Below are positions 45,343 through 53,694 of a stretch of DNA of 64,000 nucleotides, piece after piece (the stretch's first letter is position 1; every line of letters begins with the position of its first letter). The stretch is from Tistrella mobilis (GTDB lineage Bacteria; Pseudomonadota; Alphaproteobacteria; Tistrellales; Tistrellaceae), in contig NZ_JBBIAB010000010.1 of NCBI RefSeq assembly GCF_039634785.1, positions 62,001-126,000 on the forward strand, read 5' to 3'. The notes under the pieces are model-generated. The model was not told the DNA's origin. It searched no databases and was given only the letters and a program-made list of their open reading frames with translations. The position numbers and the translations under genes were made by a program.

Positions 45343-46105
45343 CGGCGATCATCTCCGGCTTGAGTTCATGACCTCGCCCGAGGTCGCCCGTGCCATCGAA
45401 AACGGCATGCGGACCATCGTCATCCCCTGCGGCGCGGTGGAGCAGCACGGGCCGCACCTGGCCCTCAGCGTCGATGCCGACCATGCGGAACACCTGGCCG
45501 TCCTGGTGGCCAAAGCTATCGGAGATGCGCTGGTTGCACCGACCATAAGGGTCGGCTGCTCCTCCCACCATCTCGCCTTTCCCGGCACGATCTCGCTGCA
45601 GGACAGCACCTTCGAAATGATCTGCCGGGATTATTGCACCAGCCTGGCGCGGCACGGCTTCGACCGCATTCTCATTTTCTCGGCACATGTCGGCAATTTC
45701 CCGCCATTGGCCGGCATGCTGCCCCGGCTGCGATCGGCCGTGCCCGCCTCCTGCCGCGTCTCGGCATTCACCGAGTCCAGGGCCTGGCTTGAACGGTGGC
45801 GCGATGCCGTCGAAGAAGCGGGGGGTGAGCCGATCAGGGTGGGCGGTCATGCGGATATCGCCGAAACCTCGCTGATGCTCGATATCCACCCCGAGCGGGT
45901 GCGTACCGCGAAATACGAAGCCGGAAAACCGGGTCTTCTGTCGCAGAGCGATCTGGAACTGATGTGGCGCGACGGGCTTGCGGCCGTCAGCCCCAACGGC
46001 ATTCTGGGCGACCCCGACGGATCCTCGGCAGCGATCGGCAGGCACTGCATCGAGCGGATCGCCGCCCTCCTCGTCGCGGGTTTTTCCGAAGGCGATCCGG
46101 CGTAA
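45335..46105 (+). CDS. Creatininase-family amidohydrolase
   Basis: 256 residues. The metal-binding signature IPCGAVEQHGPHLALSVDADHAE is clear. The second motif is SAHVGNFPP (usually NGHGGN) and the third GGHADIAETSLML. The family hydrolyses cyclic or formyl amides (creatinine, formamidopyrimidine in ArfB, the mycofactocin peptide in MftE). Here it may open a lactam or cleave an amide of the cluster's substrate. The Asn-to-Ser and Gly-to-Val changes in the second motif suggest an altered pocket. Its ATG lies within the end of the crotonase gene. Confidence 0.9.
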   Translation: MIDGDHLRLEFMTSPEVARAIENGMRTIVIPCGAVEQHGPHLALSVDADHAEHLAVLVAKAIGDALVAPTIRVGCSSHHLAFPGTISLQDSTFEMICRDYCTSLARHGFDRILIFSAHVGNFPPLAGMLPRLRSAVPASCRVSAFTESRAWLERWRDAVEEAGGEPIRVGGHADIAETSLMLDIHPERVRTAKYEAGKPGLLSQSDLELMWRDGLAAVSPNGILGDPDGSSAAIGRHCIERIAALLVAGFSEGDPA

Positions 46106-46248
46106 CCGGGGGGATCCTCCTCCCGCCAAACAATATTCCGAACACCCGGCAAACCTCGCGGATCTTCGGCAGCTTCTGCTGCGGGCTTCGTGACAAGCTT
46201 CCAGTCATTAGAGGGGTATTCCAAACAAACCCGAGAGGGCATCCCAAA
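46106..46248. other. 143-bp gap before the luciferase-like monooxygenase
   Basis: Contains two small hairpins (GGGGGATCCTCC near 46110 and GCAGC-TTCT-GCTGC near 46170), then a less GC-rich stretch, and ends with the GAGAGGG ribosome site. An internal promoter is possible but no clear hexamers are seen. Confidence 0.35.
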
Positions 46249-47388
46249 ATGGCAGTCAAGTTCGGCTTCTGGTCCGAGCAGGAAACTCTGGTCGGTCAGA
46301 GTTATGCGCGCCGGCTTCATGAGCTTGTCGAGGAAGCGGTCTTCGCCGAGAAGATGGGTTTCGACATCGTCAGCCTGTCCGAACAGCATGTCGCACTGGG
46401 CGGGATTTCCAGCTCCGCGCCCGAGGTCGTCTATGGCTACCTCGCGGCGGTCACGTCCCGGATCCGGCTGCGGCCGGCGGTCTCGCTGATGCCCAAGAAG
46501 ATCAACCACGCGCTACGCACGGCAGAGCGTGCCGCGGTCACCGACATCCTGTCCAACGGGCGCCTGGAGCTGTATTGCGGCCGTGCGAACACCACGATCG
46601 CGATGCGGGCCTTCAATGTGGAGCCCGCTGAAACCCTTGCGCAGATGGAAGAAGGGATCGCGCTTATCCGCGAAGCCTTCAGCAAGGACATCTTCACCTT
46701 CCAGGGCGAGCACTACCAGGTTCCGCCCCGCATGCTGGTCCCGAAGCCGCTCCAGAAGCCCTATCCGCTGATGGGTATCGCCGCGACCAGCGAACGCAGT
46801 CACGTCTGGGCGGCCCATCAGGGGCTCGCGGTCCTCAGCCACACGCTCTATCAGGGCTGGGAGGCGCAGGCGAAGATGGTGGAAGCCTATCGGTCGAACT
46901 GGCGCCGGGATCCGAACGGTCCCCTCGACCGTCCGCGTCTCGGCATGCCGGTGTTCCTCGGCATCGCCGAAACCGATCAGGCGGCGAAGGACATCTATGC
47001 CGAGCCGCTGATGCACTACGCCCGCATCTCGACCGATGCCTATCCCCGGCTCGCCAAAATCGCGGACGACTACGCCTATATGGGCGAAGGTCTGGAAGCC
47101 CTCCAGCGCGCAGCCACCGATTGGGATTATCTCCTGAACGACTCGGCCAGCCTGGTCTGCGGCAGCCCCGATACGGTCATCCGTCAGCTGGAACGGTTCA
47201 TCGACGCCGGCGCCGAAGAAATTCTGTTCCACATCGACTCGGTTTCACATGCGGAGATCATGAAGGCGATCGATCTGGTCGGGCGCTACGTCATTCCGCA
47301 CTTCAACGATCGGAACAATGTCGTGCGCCCGACCGACGAGATACTCGACCGGATCCGCATGATGCGAAAGACGGGCACCTCCGCCTGA
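46249..47388 (+). CDS. Luciferase-like (LLM-class) flavin-dependent monooxygenase
   Basis: A 379-residue TIM-barrel of the bacterial-luciferase family. It has the N-terminal strand VKFGFWSEQE, AEKMGFDIVSLSEQHV, the VTSRIRLRPAVSLMP segment, LSNGRLELYCGRA and the C-terminal LVCGSPDTVIRQL. These enzymes oxidise a substrate with FMNH2 and O2 supplied by a separate reductase, and one is encoded at 51364. GAGAGGG lies nine bases before ATG 46249. Substrates in the family range from aldehydes to sulfonates, aminopolycarboxylates and pyrimidines, so this one remains open. Confidence 0.93.
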   Translation: MAVKFGFWSEQETLVGQSYARRLHELVEEAVFAEKMGFDIVSLSEQHVALGGISSSAPEVVYGYLAAVTSRIRLRPAVSLMPKKINHALRTAERAAVTDILSNGRLELYCGRANTTIAMRAFNVEPAETLAQMEEGIALIREAFSKDIFTFQGEHYQVPPRMLVPKPLQKPYPLMGIAATSERSHVWAAHQGLAVLSHTLYQGWEAQAKMVEAYRSNWRRDPNGPLDRPRLGMPVFLGIAETDQAAKDIYAEPLMHYARISTDAYPRLAKIADDYAYMGEGLEALQRAATDWDYLLNDSASLVCGSPDTVIRQLERFIDAGAEEILFHIDSVSHAEIMKAIDLVGRYVIPHFNDRNNVVRPTDEILDRIRMMRKTGTSA

Positions 47389-47416
47389 TCCCTGTCCGAC
47401 CGATCTGGAGGGTCTC

Positions 47417-48205
47417 ATGACCGACAAGACCTATAGGGGCCTGCTCGTCGAGAAGCGCGCGAGCGGCGTGGCCGTCATCACCCTGAACCGGCCCGAAATT
47501 CTGAACGCCATCGACTGGCCGATGCACGCCGCGCTGGAAGAGGTATTCGTCGACCTCGACAACGACCCGGCCGTCAAGGCCATCGTGCTCACCGGTGCGG
47601 GCCGCGGCTTCTGTTCAGGCGGCGATCAGAACGCGCTCGACGACGACGTGGGAACCATCTCGGCCACCCGCTCCGGTCGTCATCTCATCCGCAACATGCT
47701 CGAACTGGAATCGCCGCTGATCGCCGCCGTGAACGGGGTTGCCGTCGGCCTTGGCGCCACGCTCGCGCTGTTCTGCGATGTCGTCTTCGCAGAACCCGCT
47801 GCCCGCTTCGCCGACACCCATGTGACGGCGGGCGTGGTTGCCGGAGATGGCGGCGCGACGATCTGGCCGCTTCTTCTGGGGCCGGTCCGGGCGAAACACT
47901 ACCTGATGACCGGCGACTTCATTTCGGCCGAGGATGCGGCCGCAGCCGGCATGATCAACAAGGTCGTACCGGAAGGCACCGTCGTCGAACATGCGATCCG
48001 CTATGCGGAGATGCTGGCATCCGGCCCGCGCGACGCCATCGTCTGGACCAAATATGCCGTCAACAAGCTGATCAAGGAGCAGGTTCATCTGAACCTCGAC
48101 ACGGCGGCGGCGCTCGAAATGCTCACCTTCAACAGCCCTGAGCGCAGAGATGCCGTCTCCACGTTCCGCGAAAAGCGCAAGCGCTTCGCAGAAGGTGGCT
48201 ACTGA
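47417..48205 (+). CDS. Enoyl-CoA hydratase/isomerase family protein 2 (crotonase), atypical active site
   Basis: 262 residues. The crotonase frame is clear: ITLNRPEILNAI, oxyanion-hole segments GRGFCSGGDQNA and GVAVGLGATLALFCDVV. However, the position of the first hydratase glutamate reads FADTHVTAGVVAGDGG, and the second aligns with AKHYLMTGD, so both usual catalytic glutamates are replaced. It probably catalyses another CoA reaction (isomerisation, decarboxylation, C-C hydrolysis or dehalogenation type). It starts 28 bases after the monooxygenase. Confidence 0.92.
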   Translation: MTDKTYRGLLVEKRASGVAVITLNRPEILNAIDWPMHAALEEVFVDLDNDPAVKAIVLTGAGRGFCSGGDQNALDDDVGTISATRSGRHLIRNMLELESPLIAAVNGVAVGLGATLALFCDVVFAEPAARFADTHVTAGVVAGDGGATIWPLLLGPVRAKHYLMTGDFISAEDAAAAGMINKVVPEGTVVEHAIRYAEMLASGPRDAIVWTKYAVNKLIKEQVHLNLDTAAALEMLTFNSPERRDAVSTFREKRKRFAEGGY

Positions 48206-48206
48206 C

Positions 48207-50099
48207 ATGGGCGGGCCACACGCGCTTTCTCCGGCCGCCCCCTCTGTCACTGCTCCTTCACCGATGCCCCCCGAAGACGGGACGCTGCCGTCGCTGCTGC
48301 GTGACCGCCGCGACAGAATGGGCAAGGACGTCGCCTTTTTTCAGAAGCGGGGCGGCTCGTGGCACGCCTCGACCTGGGATGACTATGCAAGGCAGGTCGC
48401 CTGCCTGTCGCGTGCCCTCCTGGATCATGGCCTGCAGAAAGGGGACCACGTCGCCATCATCGGCGACGTCTCGCAGGAATGGGTCGTCGCCTTCATGGCG
48501 ACGGCCTGTTCCGGCGGCGTGGCGGTCGGGATCTATTTCACCTCGTCGACAGAGGAGGTGGAATATTTCCTGGAAGACTCCGGCAGCAAATTCGTCTTCG
48601 TTGCCGGCGAGAAGGAACTCGACATCCTCCTCCGCAGCCGGCAGGCGGCGACGCTCAAAAAGATCGTGGTGTTCGATCCCACGGTTCCGTCCCTCGGCAA
48701 CATCGTGACGCTGTCGCAGTTCTCCGCGCCGGCTTCGGCCTGTGCCGCGCTGCTCGACGATCAGGCCGGCCTGGCACGTCCCGGCGACAATGCCTGCATC
48801 GTCTACACCTCGGGGACGACCGGCAATCCAAAGGGCGCGATCCTCACCCACCGGTCGCTGATCCAGGGGGCCGCGACCACCCGAAGCTATTGCCCGGCCC
48901 TCTACCGCGACCCCCAGCGGGTTGTCGTCCATCTCCCGCTCTCTCATGTCGTGGGGCTCGGACAGGGGATCGTCTTTCCCCTCATCAGCAGGGTGACGCC
49001 CTATTTCGGCGAGACCGGTGCCGACTTCGCGGCGACCATTCAGGACGTGAAACCGACCTACTGGATGGCGCCGCCGCGCTTTTATCAACGCTATGCCGCC
49101 GAACTGGTCAGCAGGATCAATGCATCCTCGTCGGCACGGAAGACGTCCTATCACTTCGCGATGTCGATCGCACAGAAGGCCCTGGCGGATCGCCAGGCGG
49201 ACGGCCCCGATGACCCGTTTCTCCAGGCGCTTTTCGCCACCTGTCGCGATCAGATCTTTCTGCCGCTTCTGGCGGAGATCGGGCTCGACCAGCTGACGTC
49301 TCCCTATACCGCATCCGCACCGATGCCGCCGGACGTCATGAAGCTCTGGCAGACATGGGGTGTGAATCTCAAGGAAGCCTATGGCCAGACCGAACTGGTC
49401 GGGGCCAATGTCGCCCAGATGCGCGACTGGTCGACGCCCGGCACGATCGGCGTGCCGATCGCGGATCCCCGCTGGAAGACGCGGGTCGCCGGCGACGGCG
49501 AAATGCTGGTCGCGGGGCCCGGCCTGTTCATCGGCTATCTGAACAAGCCCGAGGAGACGCTGGAAGCCCTCCGCGACGGCTGGCTCCACACGGGCGACGT
49601 CGTCGAACGTCGACCGGATGGCCTGCTGGTGATCATCGATCGGAAAAAGGAGATCATCAACACCTCCGGCGGCAAGTCGATCAGCCCGGCGCAGATCGAG
49701 AATGAATTGCGGCAAAGTCCGTACATCTCGGAAGCGGCGGTGTGCGGCGACGGACGCAAATACCTCGTGGCATTGATCGAAGTGGACCACATTGCGGCCG
49801 CCGACTGGGCAAAAGACCGCGGCGAGGCCATCAACACATATGCGGATTTCTGTTCGTCGGAAGCCGTCATCCGCCTGATCGAGGGCGAAGTCGCCAAGGC
49901 GAACCAGAGGCTGGCGCCTGTCGAACAGATCAAGTCGTTCCGGATCCTCCCCGAGGAACTGACGGCCGAGAATGGCGTGATGACGGCCACCAGGAAGAAG
50001 AAGCGGAAGGTCCTGAACGAACGCTATAAGGACCTCATCGATTCTCTCTATGACCATTCCGAAGACAGCCTGATCCGCAGCGCCCTCTCGAACACATGA
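48207..50099 (+). CDS. Long-chain-type AMP-dependent acyl-CoA ligase
   Basis: A 630-residue adenylate-forming enzyme. It has the phosphate loop VYTSGTTGNPKGA, the substrate/adenine motif LKEAYGQTELVG, GWLHTGD, the hinge DRKKEIINTSGGKSISP and a basic C-terminus. Length and ending follow the long-chain acyl-CoA synthetase (FAA1-like) group. It should activate a carboxylic acid of the pathway to its CoA thioester for the two crotonases. GAAGGTGG precedes ATG 48207, directly after the crotonase stop. Confidence 0.93.
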   Translation: MGGPHALSPAAPSVTAPSPMPPEDGTLPSLLRDRRDRMGKDVAFFQKRGGSWHASTWDDYARQVACLSRALLDHGLQKGDHVAIIGDVSQEWVVAFMATACSGGVAVGIYFTSSTEEVEYFLEDSGSKFVFVAGEKELDILLRSRQAATLKKIVVFDPTVPSLGNIVTLSQFSAPASACAALLDDQAGLARPGDNACIVYTSGTTGNPKGAILTHRSLIQGAATTRSYCPALYRDPQRVVVHLPLSHVVGLGQGIVFPLISRVTPYFGETGADFAATIQDVKPTYWMAPPRFYQRYAAELVSRINASSSARKTSYHFAMSIAQKALADRQADGPDDPFLQALFATCRDQIFLPLLAEIGLDQLTSPYTASAPMPPDVMKLWQTWGVNLKEAYGQTELVGANVAQMRDWSTPGTIGVPIADPRWKTRVAGDGEMLVAGPGLFIGYLNKPEETLEALRDGWLHTGDVVERRPDGLLVIIDRKKEIINTSGGKSISPAQIENELRQSPYISEAAVCGDGRKYLVALIEVDHIAAADWAKDRGEAINTYADFCSSEAVIRLIEGEVAKANQRLAPVEQIKSFRILPEELTAENGVMTATRKKKRKVLNERYKDLIDSLYDHSEDSLIRSALSNT

Positions 50100-50131
50100 C
50101 GCGGTCGCATCGTGCCGCTCGAAGGATTGTC

Positions 50132-51262
50132 ATGACAATGCTGTCCTGCACCTCACGCCATCCGTTCCTGTCCTCGACGGCAGAGATCATCGACGAGGCG
50201 CGCAATGGTCGGATGTTCATCCTTGTCGACGACGAGGATCGGGAGAACGAGGGCGATCTCGTCATTCCGGCGCAGATGGCGACGCCTGACGCCATCAACT
50301 TCATGGCGTCACATGGCAAGGGTCTCATCTGTCTGGCGCTCAGCAAGCAACGGGTCGATCAACTCGGCCTCAAACTGATGAGCGCCGAGAACGGCACGCG
50401 GCACGCAACCGCCTTCACGGTCTCGATCGAGGCGCGCGAGGGGGTTTCCACCGGCATTTCCGCAGCCGACCGGGCGCGGACCGTGGCGGTGGCGATCGAC
50501 GCGGCCCGGGGCCCCGAACATCTCGTCTCCCCGGGCCACGTATTTCCTCTGGTGTCCCGACCGGGCGGCGTGCTGGTCCGCGCCGGGCATACCGAGGCGG
50601 CGGTCGACGTCGCCCGGCTGGCCGGCCTCAACCATTCCGGCGTGATCTGCGAGATCATGAAGGAAGACGGCACGATGGCCCGTCTCGACGATCTCATCGC
50701 CTTTGCCCGCCGTCACGGGCTCAAGATCGGCACGATCCGCGACCTGATCGCCTATCGTCGCCGCCATGATCATGATGTAGAACGTGTCGTCACGGCGAAA
50801 TTCGACAGCCGATGGGGCGGCACGTGGAGCGCCATCACCTTCCGCAGCACGGCGACCGGGACGGAAGCGATCGCGCTGGTGAAGGGCGTGATCGACGCGC
50901 GGCCGACCCTGGTGCGCATGCACCCGCTGGACGTCCTGTCGGACGTGCTCGGCCAGACCGGTGATCGCAGCGATATCGTCGCCCGGTCCATGGCCGACAT
51001 CGCCGCGGAAGGCCGCGGCGTCATCGTGCTGTTCAGCCGCGATCTGCCGATGTCGCAGCTTCTTCGGGTGAAGTCGGGTGAGCCGATCGTGGATAAGACC
51101 GAGCTGCGCAATTATGGCATCGGCGCCCAGGTTCTGGCCGAGTTGGGCATTCACGACATGATCCTTCTCTCCAATTCGGAGCACACCCCGGTCGCCCTCA
51201 GGGGTTATGGCCTGAACATCGTGGAGCGCCGGACACTGCCGGTCGCCACCGCCGCCCCGTGA
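50132..51262 (+). CDS. 3,4-dihydroxy-2-butanone-4-phosphate synthase fused to degenerate GTP cyclohydrolase II (RibBX-like)
   Basis: 376 residues. Residues ~10-215 are a complete RibB domain (DDEDRENEGDLV, NFMASHGKGL, VSTGISAADRARTV, HVFPLVSRPGG, RAGHTEAAVDVARLAG). The rest resembles GTP cyclohydrolase II, but the zinc-binding cysteine segment is replaced by RMHPLDVLSDVLG, so cyclohydrolase activity is unlikely. It should make the four-carbon riboflavin precursor. GAAGGA lies five bases before ATG 50132. Its place between a flavin monooxygenase and a flavin reductase suggests extra flavin supply for this pathway. Confidence 0.92.
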   Translation: MTMLSCTSRHPFLSSTAEIIDEARNGRMFILVDDEDRENEGDLVIPAQMATPDAINFMASHGKGLICLALSKQRVDQLGLKLMSAENGTRHATAFTVSIEAREGVSTGISAADRARTVAVAIDAARGPEHLVSPGHVFPLVSRPGGVLVRAGHTEAAVDVARLAGLNHSGVICEIMKEDGTMARLDDLIAFARRHGLKIGTIRDLIAYRRRHDHDVERVVTAKFDSRWGGTWSAITFRSTATGTEAIALVKGVIDARPTLVRMHPLDVLSDVLGQTGDRSDIVARSMADIAAEGRGVIVLFSRDLPMSQLLRVKSGEPIVDKTELRNYGIGAQVLAELGIHDMILLSNSEHTPVALRGYGLNIVERRTLPVATAAP

Positions 51263-51363
51263 AGCCGGTTCACCCGACATCAGGCCCCGATGCTGAACGG
51301 CCGTGTCCGCAGTCACCATCGGGTCGACAGCATGTCATTCCATCGCCTTGTGGGAGGCTCAGC

Positions 51364-51903
51364 ATGTCCGCGCACGATCATGCCGTTCTGAAACATGTGG
51401 AGACGGCGGCCTTCAGAACGCTCCTCAGATCCGTTGCCGGGTCGGTCTCCATCGTGGCCTCGGGCCAGGGGCCCGACAGACGTGGTCTGACCGTCACCGC
51501 TGCCACCTCGCTATGCGTCGAGCCGCCGATGGTTCTCGCCTGCATCAACCGCAATGCCGAGGCGCATGACGTCATCCTCCGCACCGGCGCCTTTTCCTGG
51601 AACGTGCTCGCCGCCGATCAGGTCCGGCTGGCGGAACGCTTCGCCGCGATGGACGGCAGCAAGGGCGCATCGCGTTTCACCCCCGCCGACTGGCACGATC
51701 TGGCCACCGGCGCGCCGGTTCTTCTGCATTCGGTCTGCAGCTTCGATTGCAGGATAGAAGACACTCTCCAGGTCTCTACACATACCATCATCATGGGTGC
51801 GGTTGTCGCGCAGAGCCACAACCATGACAAACGCCCCCTGATCTATGCCGCGGGCAGATTCGGAACCCTGGAATATTTCGACCTAGCGGTCCCGGGGAAA
51901 TAA
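51364..51903 (+). CDS. Flavin reductase (HpaC/NTA-monooxygenase component B-like)
   Basis: A 179-residue flavin-reductase-like domain with SVAGSVSIVASGQG, LTVTAATSLCVEPPMVLACINR and AFSWNVLAADQ, the usual FMN-binding landmarks; the C-terminal HTIIMGAVVA is also typical. It reduces FMN or FAD with NAD(P)H for a partner monooxygenase, here most likely the one at 46249. GGGAGG lies six bases before ATG 51364, which strongly fixes the start. Confidence 0.93.
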   Translation: MSAHDHAVLKHVETAAFRTLLRSVAGSVSIVASGQGPDRRGLTVTAATSLCVEPPMVLACINRNAEAHDVILRTGAFSWNVLAADQVRLAERFAAMDGSKGASRFTPADWHDLATGAPVLLHSVCSFDCRIEDTLQVSTHTIIMGAVVAQSHNHDKRPLIYAAGRFGTLEYFDLAVPGK

Positions 51904-52242
51904 CCCCTCTCCCGACCCTGCACCATGACCGTCCCGCAGACAGGCTTTCCGGACATCTCGGATCCGGAGAGAGGGTGGCGTGCGCGGTGCTGATCCCCGC
52001 CGCACCGTCTCGCCCACCCTCTCATCGTCCCCTCCTCCCCCATATCGCCCCCTCCCTTTCCTCCCCCCTTCGATGCTGCTTGTCCGACGCTCCCCGTCGA
52101 TATGGACCAGCCCCTTGCCCTGCTCGCCCACGTCGCCTCCTCCGGGAGCGGAACGTGAGCACTGCGTGCTGCCCGATACCGGGTTCCGACCGAAACCGAC
52201 CCGGCACAACCGCGTATGCCCGGTCCTTTTGGAGACTGCAGG
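51904..52242. other. 339-bp gap before the MFS transporter
   Basis: No gene is supported here. It contains a 9-bp hairpin (51945-51953 with 51963-51971, one G-U pair) without a T run, then a long pyrimidine-rich stretch of the plus strand (about 52018-52085). It ends with the GGAG site of the transporter gene. The transporter may have its own promoter here. Confidence 0.6.
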
Positions 52243-53592
52243 ATGATCGAAGACGCAACCACAAAGGTGTCGGCGCCGCCGCTGACAGCCACGCCGACCC
52301 GCCATCGGCGGTATGCCCTGACGATGCTGTTCCTCATCTACATGCTGAATTTCGTCGATCGCCAGATCGTCAATATTCTGGCGGAGCCGATCAAACGGGA
52401 ATTGAGCCTTGCGGACTGGCAGCTGGGGTCGTTGACCGGGCTGTCTTTCGCCCTCTTCTATGCGGCTTTGGCTCTTCCGATCGCGCGATGGGCAGAGCGT
52501 GCGAACCGGGCCAGGATCGTGGCGCTCTCAGCGATCATCTGGAGCCTTTTCACAGCCCTCTGCGGCATCGCCCAGAACTTCGCCCAGCTGTTCCTCGCCC
52601 GGGTCGGCGTCGGCGTCGGCGAAGCCGGCTGCACCCCCGCCTCCCAGTCTCTGATCACCGACTACACGAGCAGAGAGAAGCGGGCCTCCGCACTGGCCTT
52701 CTTTTCCATGGGCATTCCCGCGGGTTCGCTGGTCGGCATGATGGTCGGCGGCCTGATCGCGGACCAGCTCGGCTGGCGCGCCTCCTTCGCCCTGGTTGGC
52801 GTGCCCGGCATCATTCTGGGGCTTCTCGCGTTTTTTACCCTGCCTGAGCCACGTAAATCCGCCTTCGCTGCGAAAGAGGTGCAGACGACGCCGCCCCTCA
52901 GGGACGCGCTGCGCGAACTCGCCAGGAACCGCACCTATATCTGCCTGACGATCGCCATGGTCGCGATGAGTTTCGGGACCTACAGCAATCTCGGATTTCT
53001 GGGCTCCCATTACCTGCGCAATCACACCGAGGGATTGGAGACCCTGGCCGCTGCGGTCAACGACCTCACCGGTCTTCAGCTGGGCGCCACCGGCTTTCTC
53101 GGCACGGCGTTGGGGCTCATCATCGGCATCTTCGGCGCGGCAGGCACCTGGCTGGGTGGCTGGGTCACCGACCGCGCCGTGCGCCGCAACCTGAATGCCT
53201 ATGCCACCATTCCGGCCGTGGCGGCGCTCTGCCTGCCCTTTGCGCTGCTCGCAACCTATCTCACCTCGAACACATTGGCGGCGCTCTGCCTTCTGAGCCT
53301 GCCCATGATGCTGCAATCCATCTATTACGGCCCCATCTTCGCGACGGTCCAAAGCCTGGTCCGCCCGCGCAGCCGGGCAACGGCCACCGCCATCTTCCTG
53401 TTCTTCGCCAATCTGATCGGGCTTGGTCTCGGGCCGCTGTCGGTCGGCCTGCTCAGCGATTTTCTCGCACCCTCCCTCGGCTCCGGTGATGCCATCCGCT
53501 GGGCCCTGATCAGCACCGCGGTCGTCTTTATCGTGGCCGCCATGGCCTTCCTGGCGGCGCGAAAGAGCATCCATCAGGACATCGTCAGCTGA
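52243..53592 (+). CDS. MFS transporter (spinster-like/organic anion type)
   Basis: A 449-residue, 12-helix major facilitator protein starting ALTMLFLIYMLNFVDRQIVNIL, with DRQ in helix 1, and GVGVGEAGCTPASQSLI in helix 4. These features are typical of the Spns/HsrA-like group that moves aromatic or other organic acids. It probably imports the substrate of the cluster. GGAG lies eight bases before ATG 52243. A 12-bp hairpin follows the gene. Confidence 0.92.
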   Translation: MIEDATTKVSAPPLTATPTRHRRYALTMLFLIYMLNFVDRQIVNILAEPIKRELSLADWQLGSLTGLSFALFYAALALPIARWAERANRARIVALSAIIWSLFTALCGIAQNFAQLFLARVGVGVGEAGCTPASQSLITDYTSREKRASALAFFSMGIPAGSLVGMMVGGLIADQLGWRASFALVGVPGIILGLLAFFTLPEPRKSAFAAKEVQTTPPLRDALRELARNRTYICLTIAMVAMSFGTYSNLGFLGSHYLRNHTEGLETLAAAVNDLTGLQLGATGFLGTALGLIIGIFGAAGTWLGGWVTDRAVRRNLNAYATIPAVAALCLPFALLATYLTSNTLAALCLLSLPMMLQSIYYGPIFATVQSLVRPRSRATATAIFLFFANLIGLGLGPLSVGLLSDFLAPSLGSGDAIRWALISTAVVFIVAAMAFLAARKSIHQDIVS

Positions 53593-53631
53593 TGGGATGA
53601 TCGTCCCGCAGGGCTGACGCCCGAAGCAGAT

Positions 53632-53659
53632 CCCGATCAGGCGGCCTCGCCTGATCGGG
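53632..53659. terminator. Hairpin between convergent MFS and AraC genes
   Basis: A perfect 12-bp stem, CCCGATCAGGCG (53632-53643) with its complement at 53648-53659, and a 4-base loop. There is no T run, but the position between two convergent stops indicates a bidirectional terminator. Confidence 0.65.
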
Positions 53660-53694
53660 CCCCCTTCGTGCCGGATACCCGCGCCGCCCCCGCG

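Noticed and set aside
52018-52085. Pyrimidine-rich tract as a functional element
   Set aside because: It is a biased stretch in a gap with no matching repeat, hairpin or known motif; only recorded as composition.
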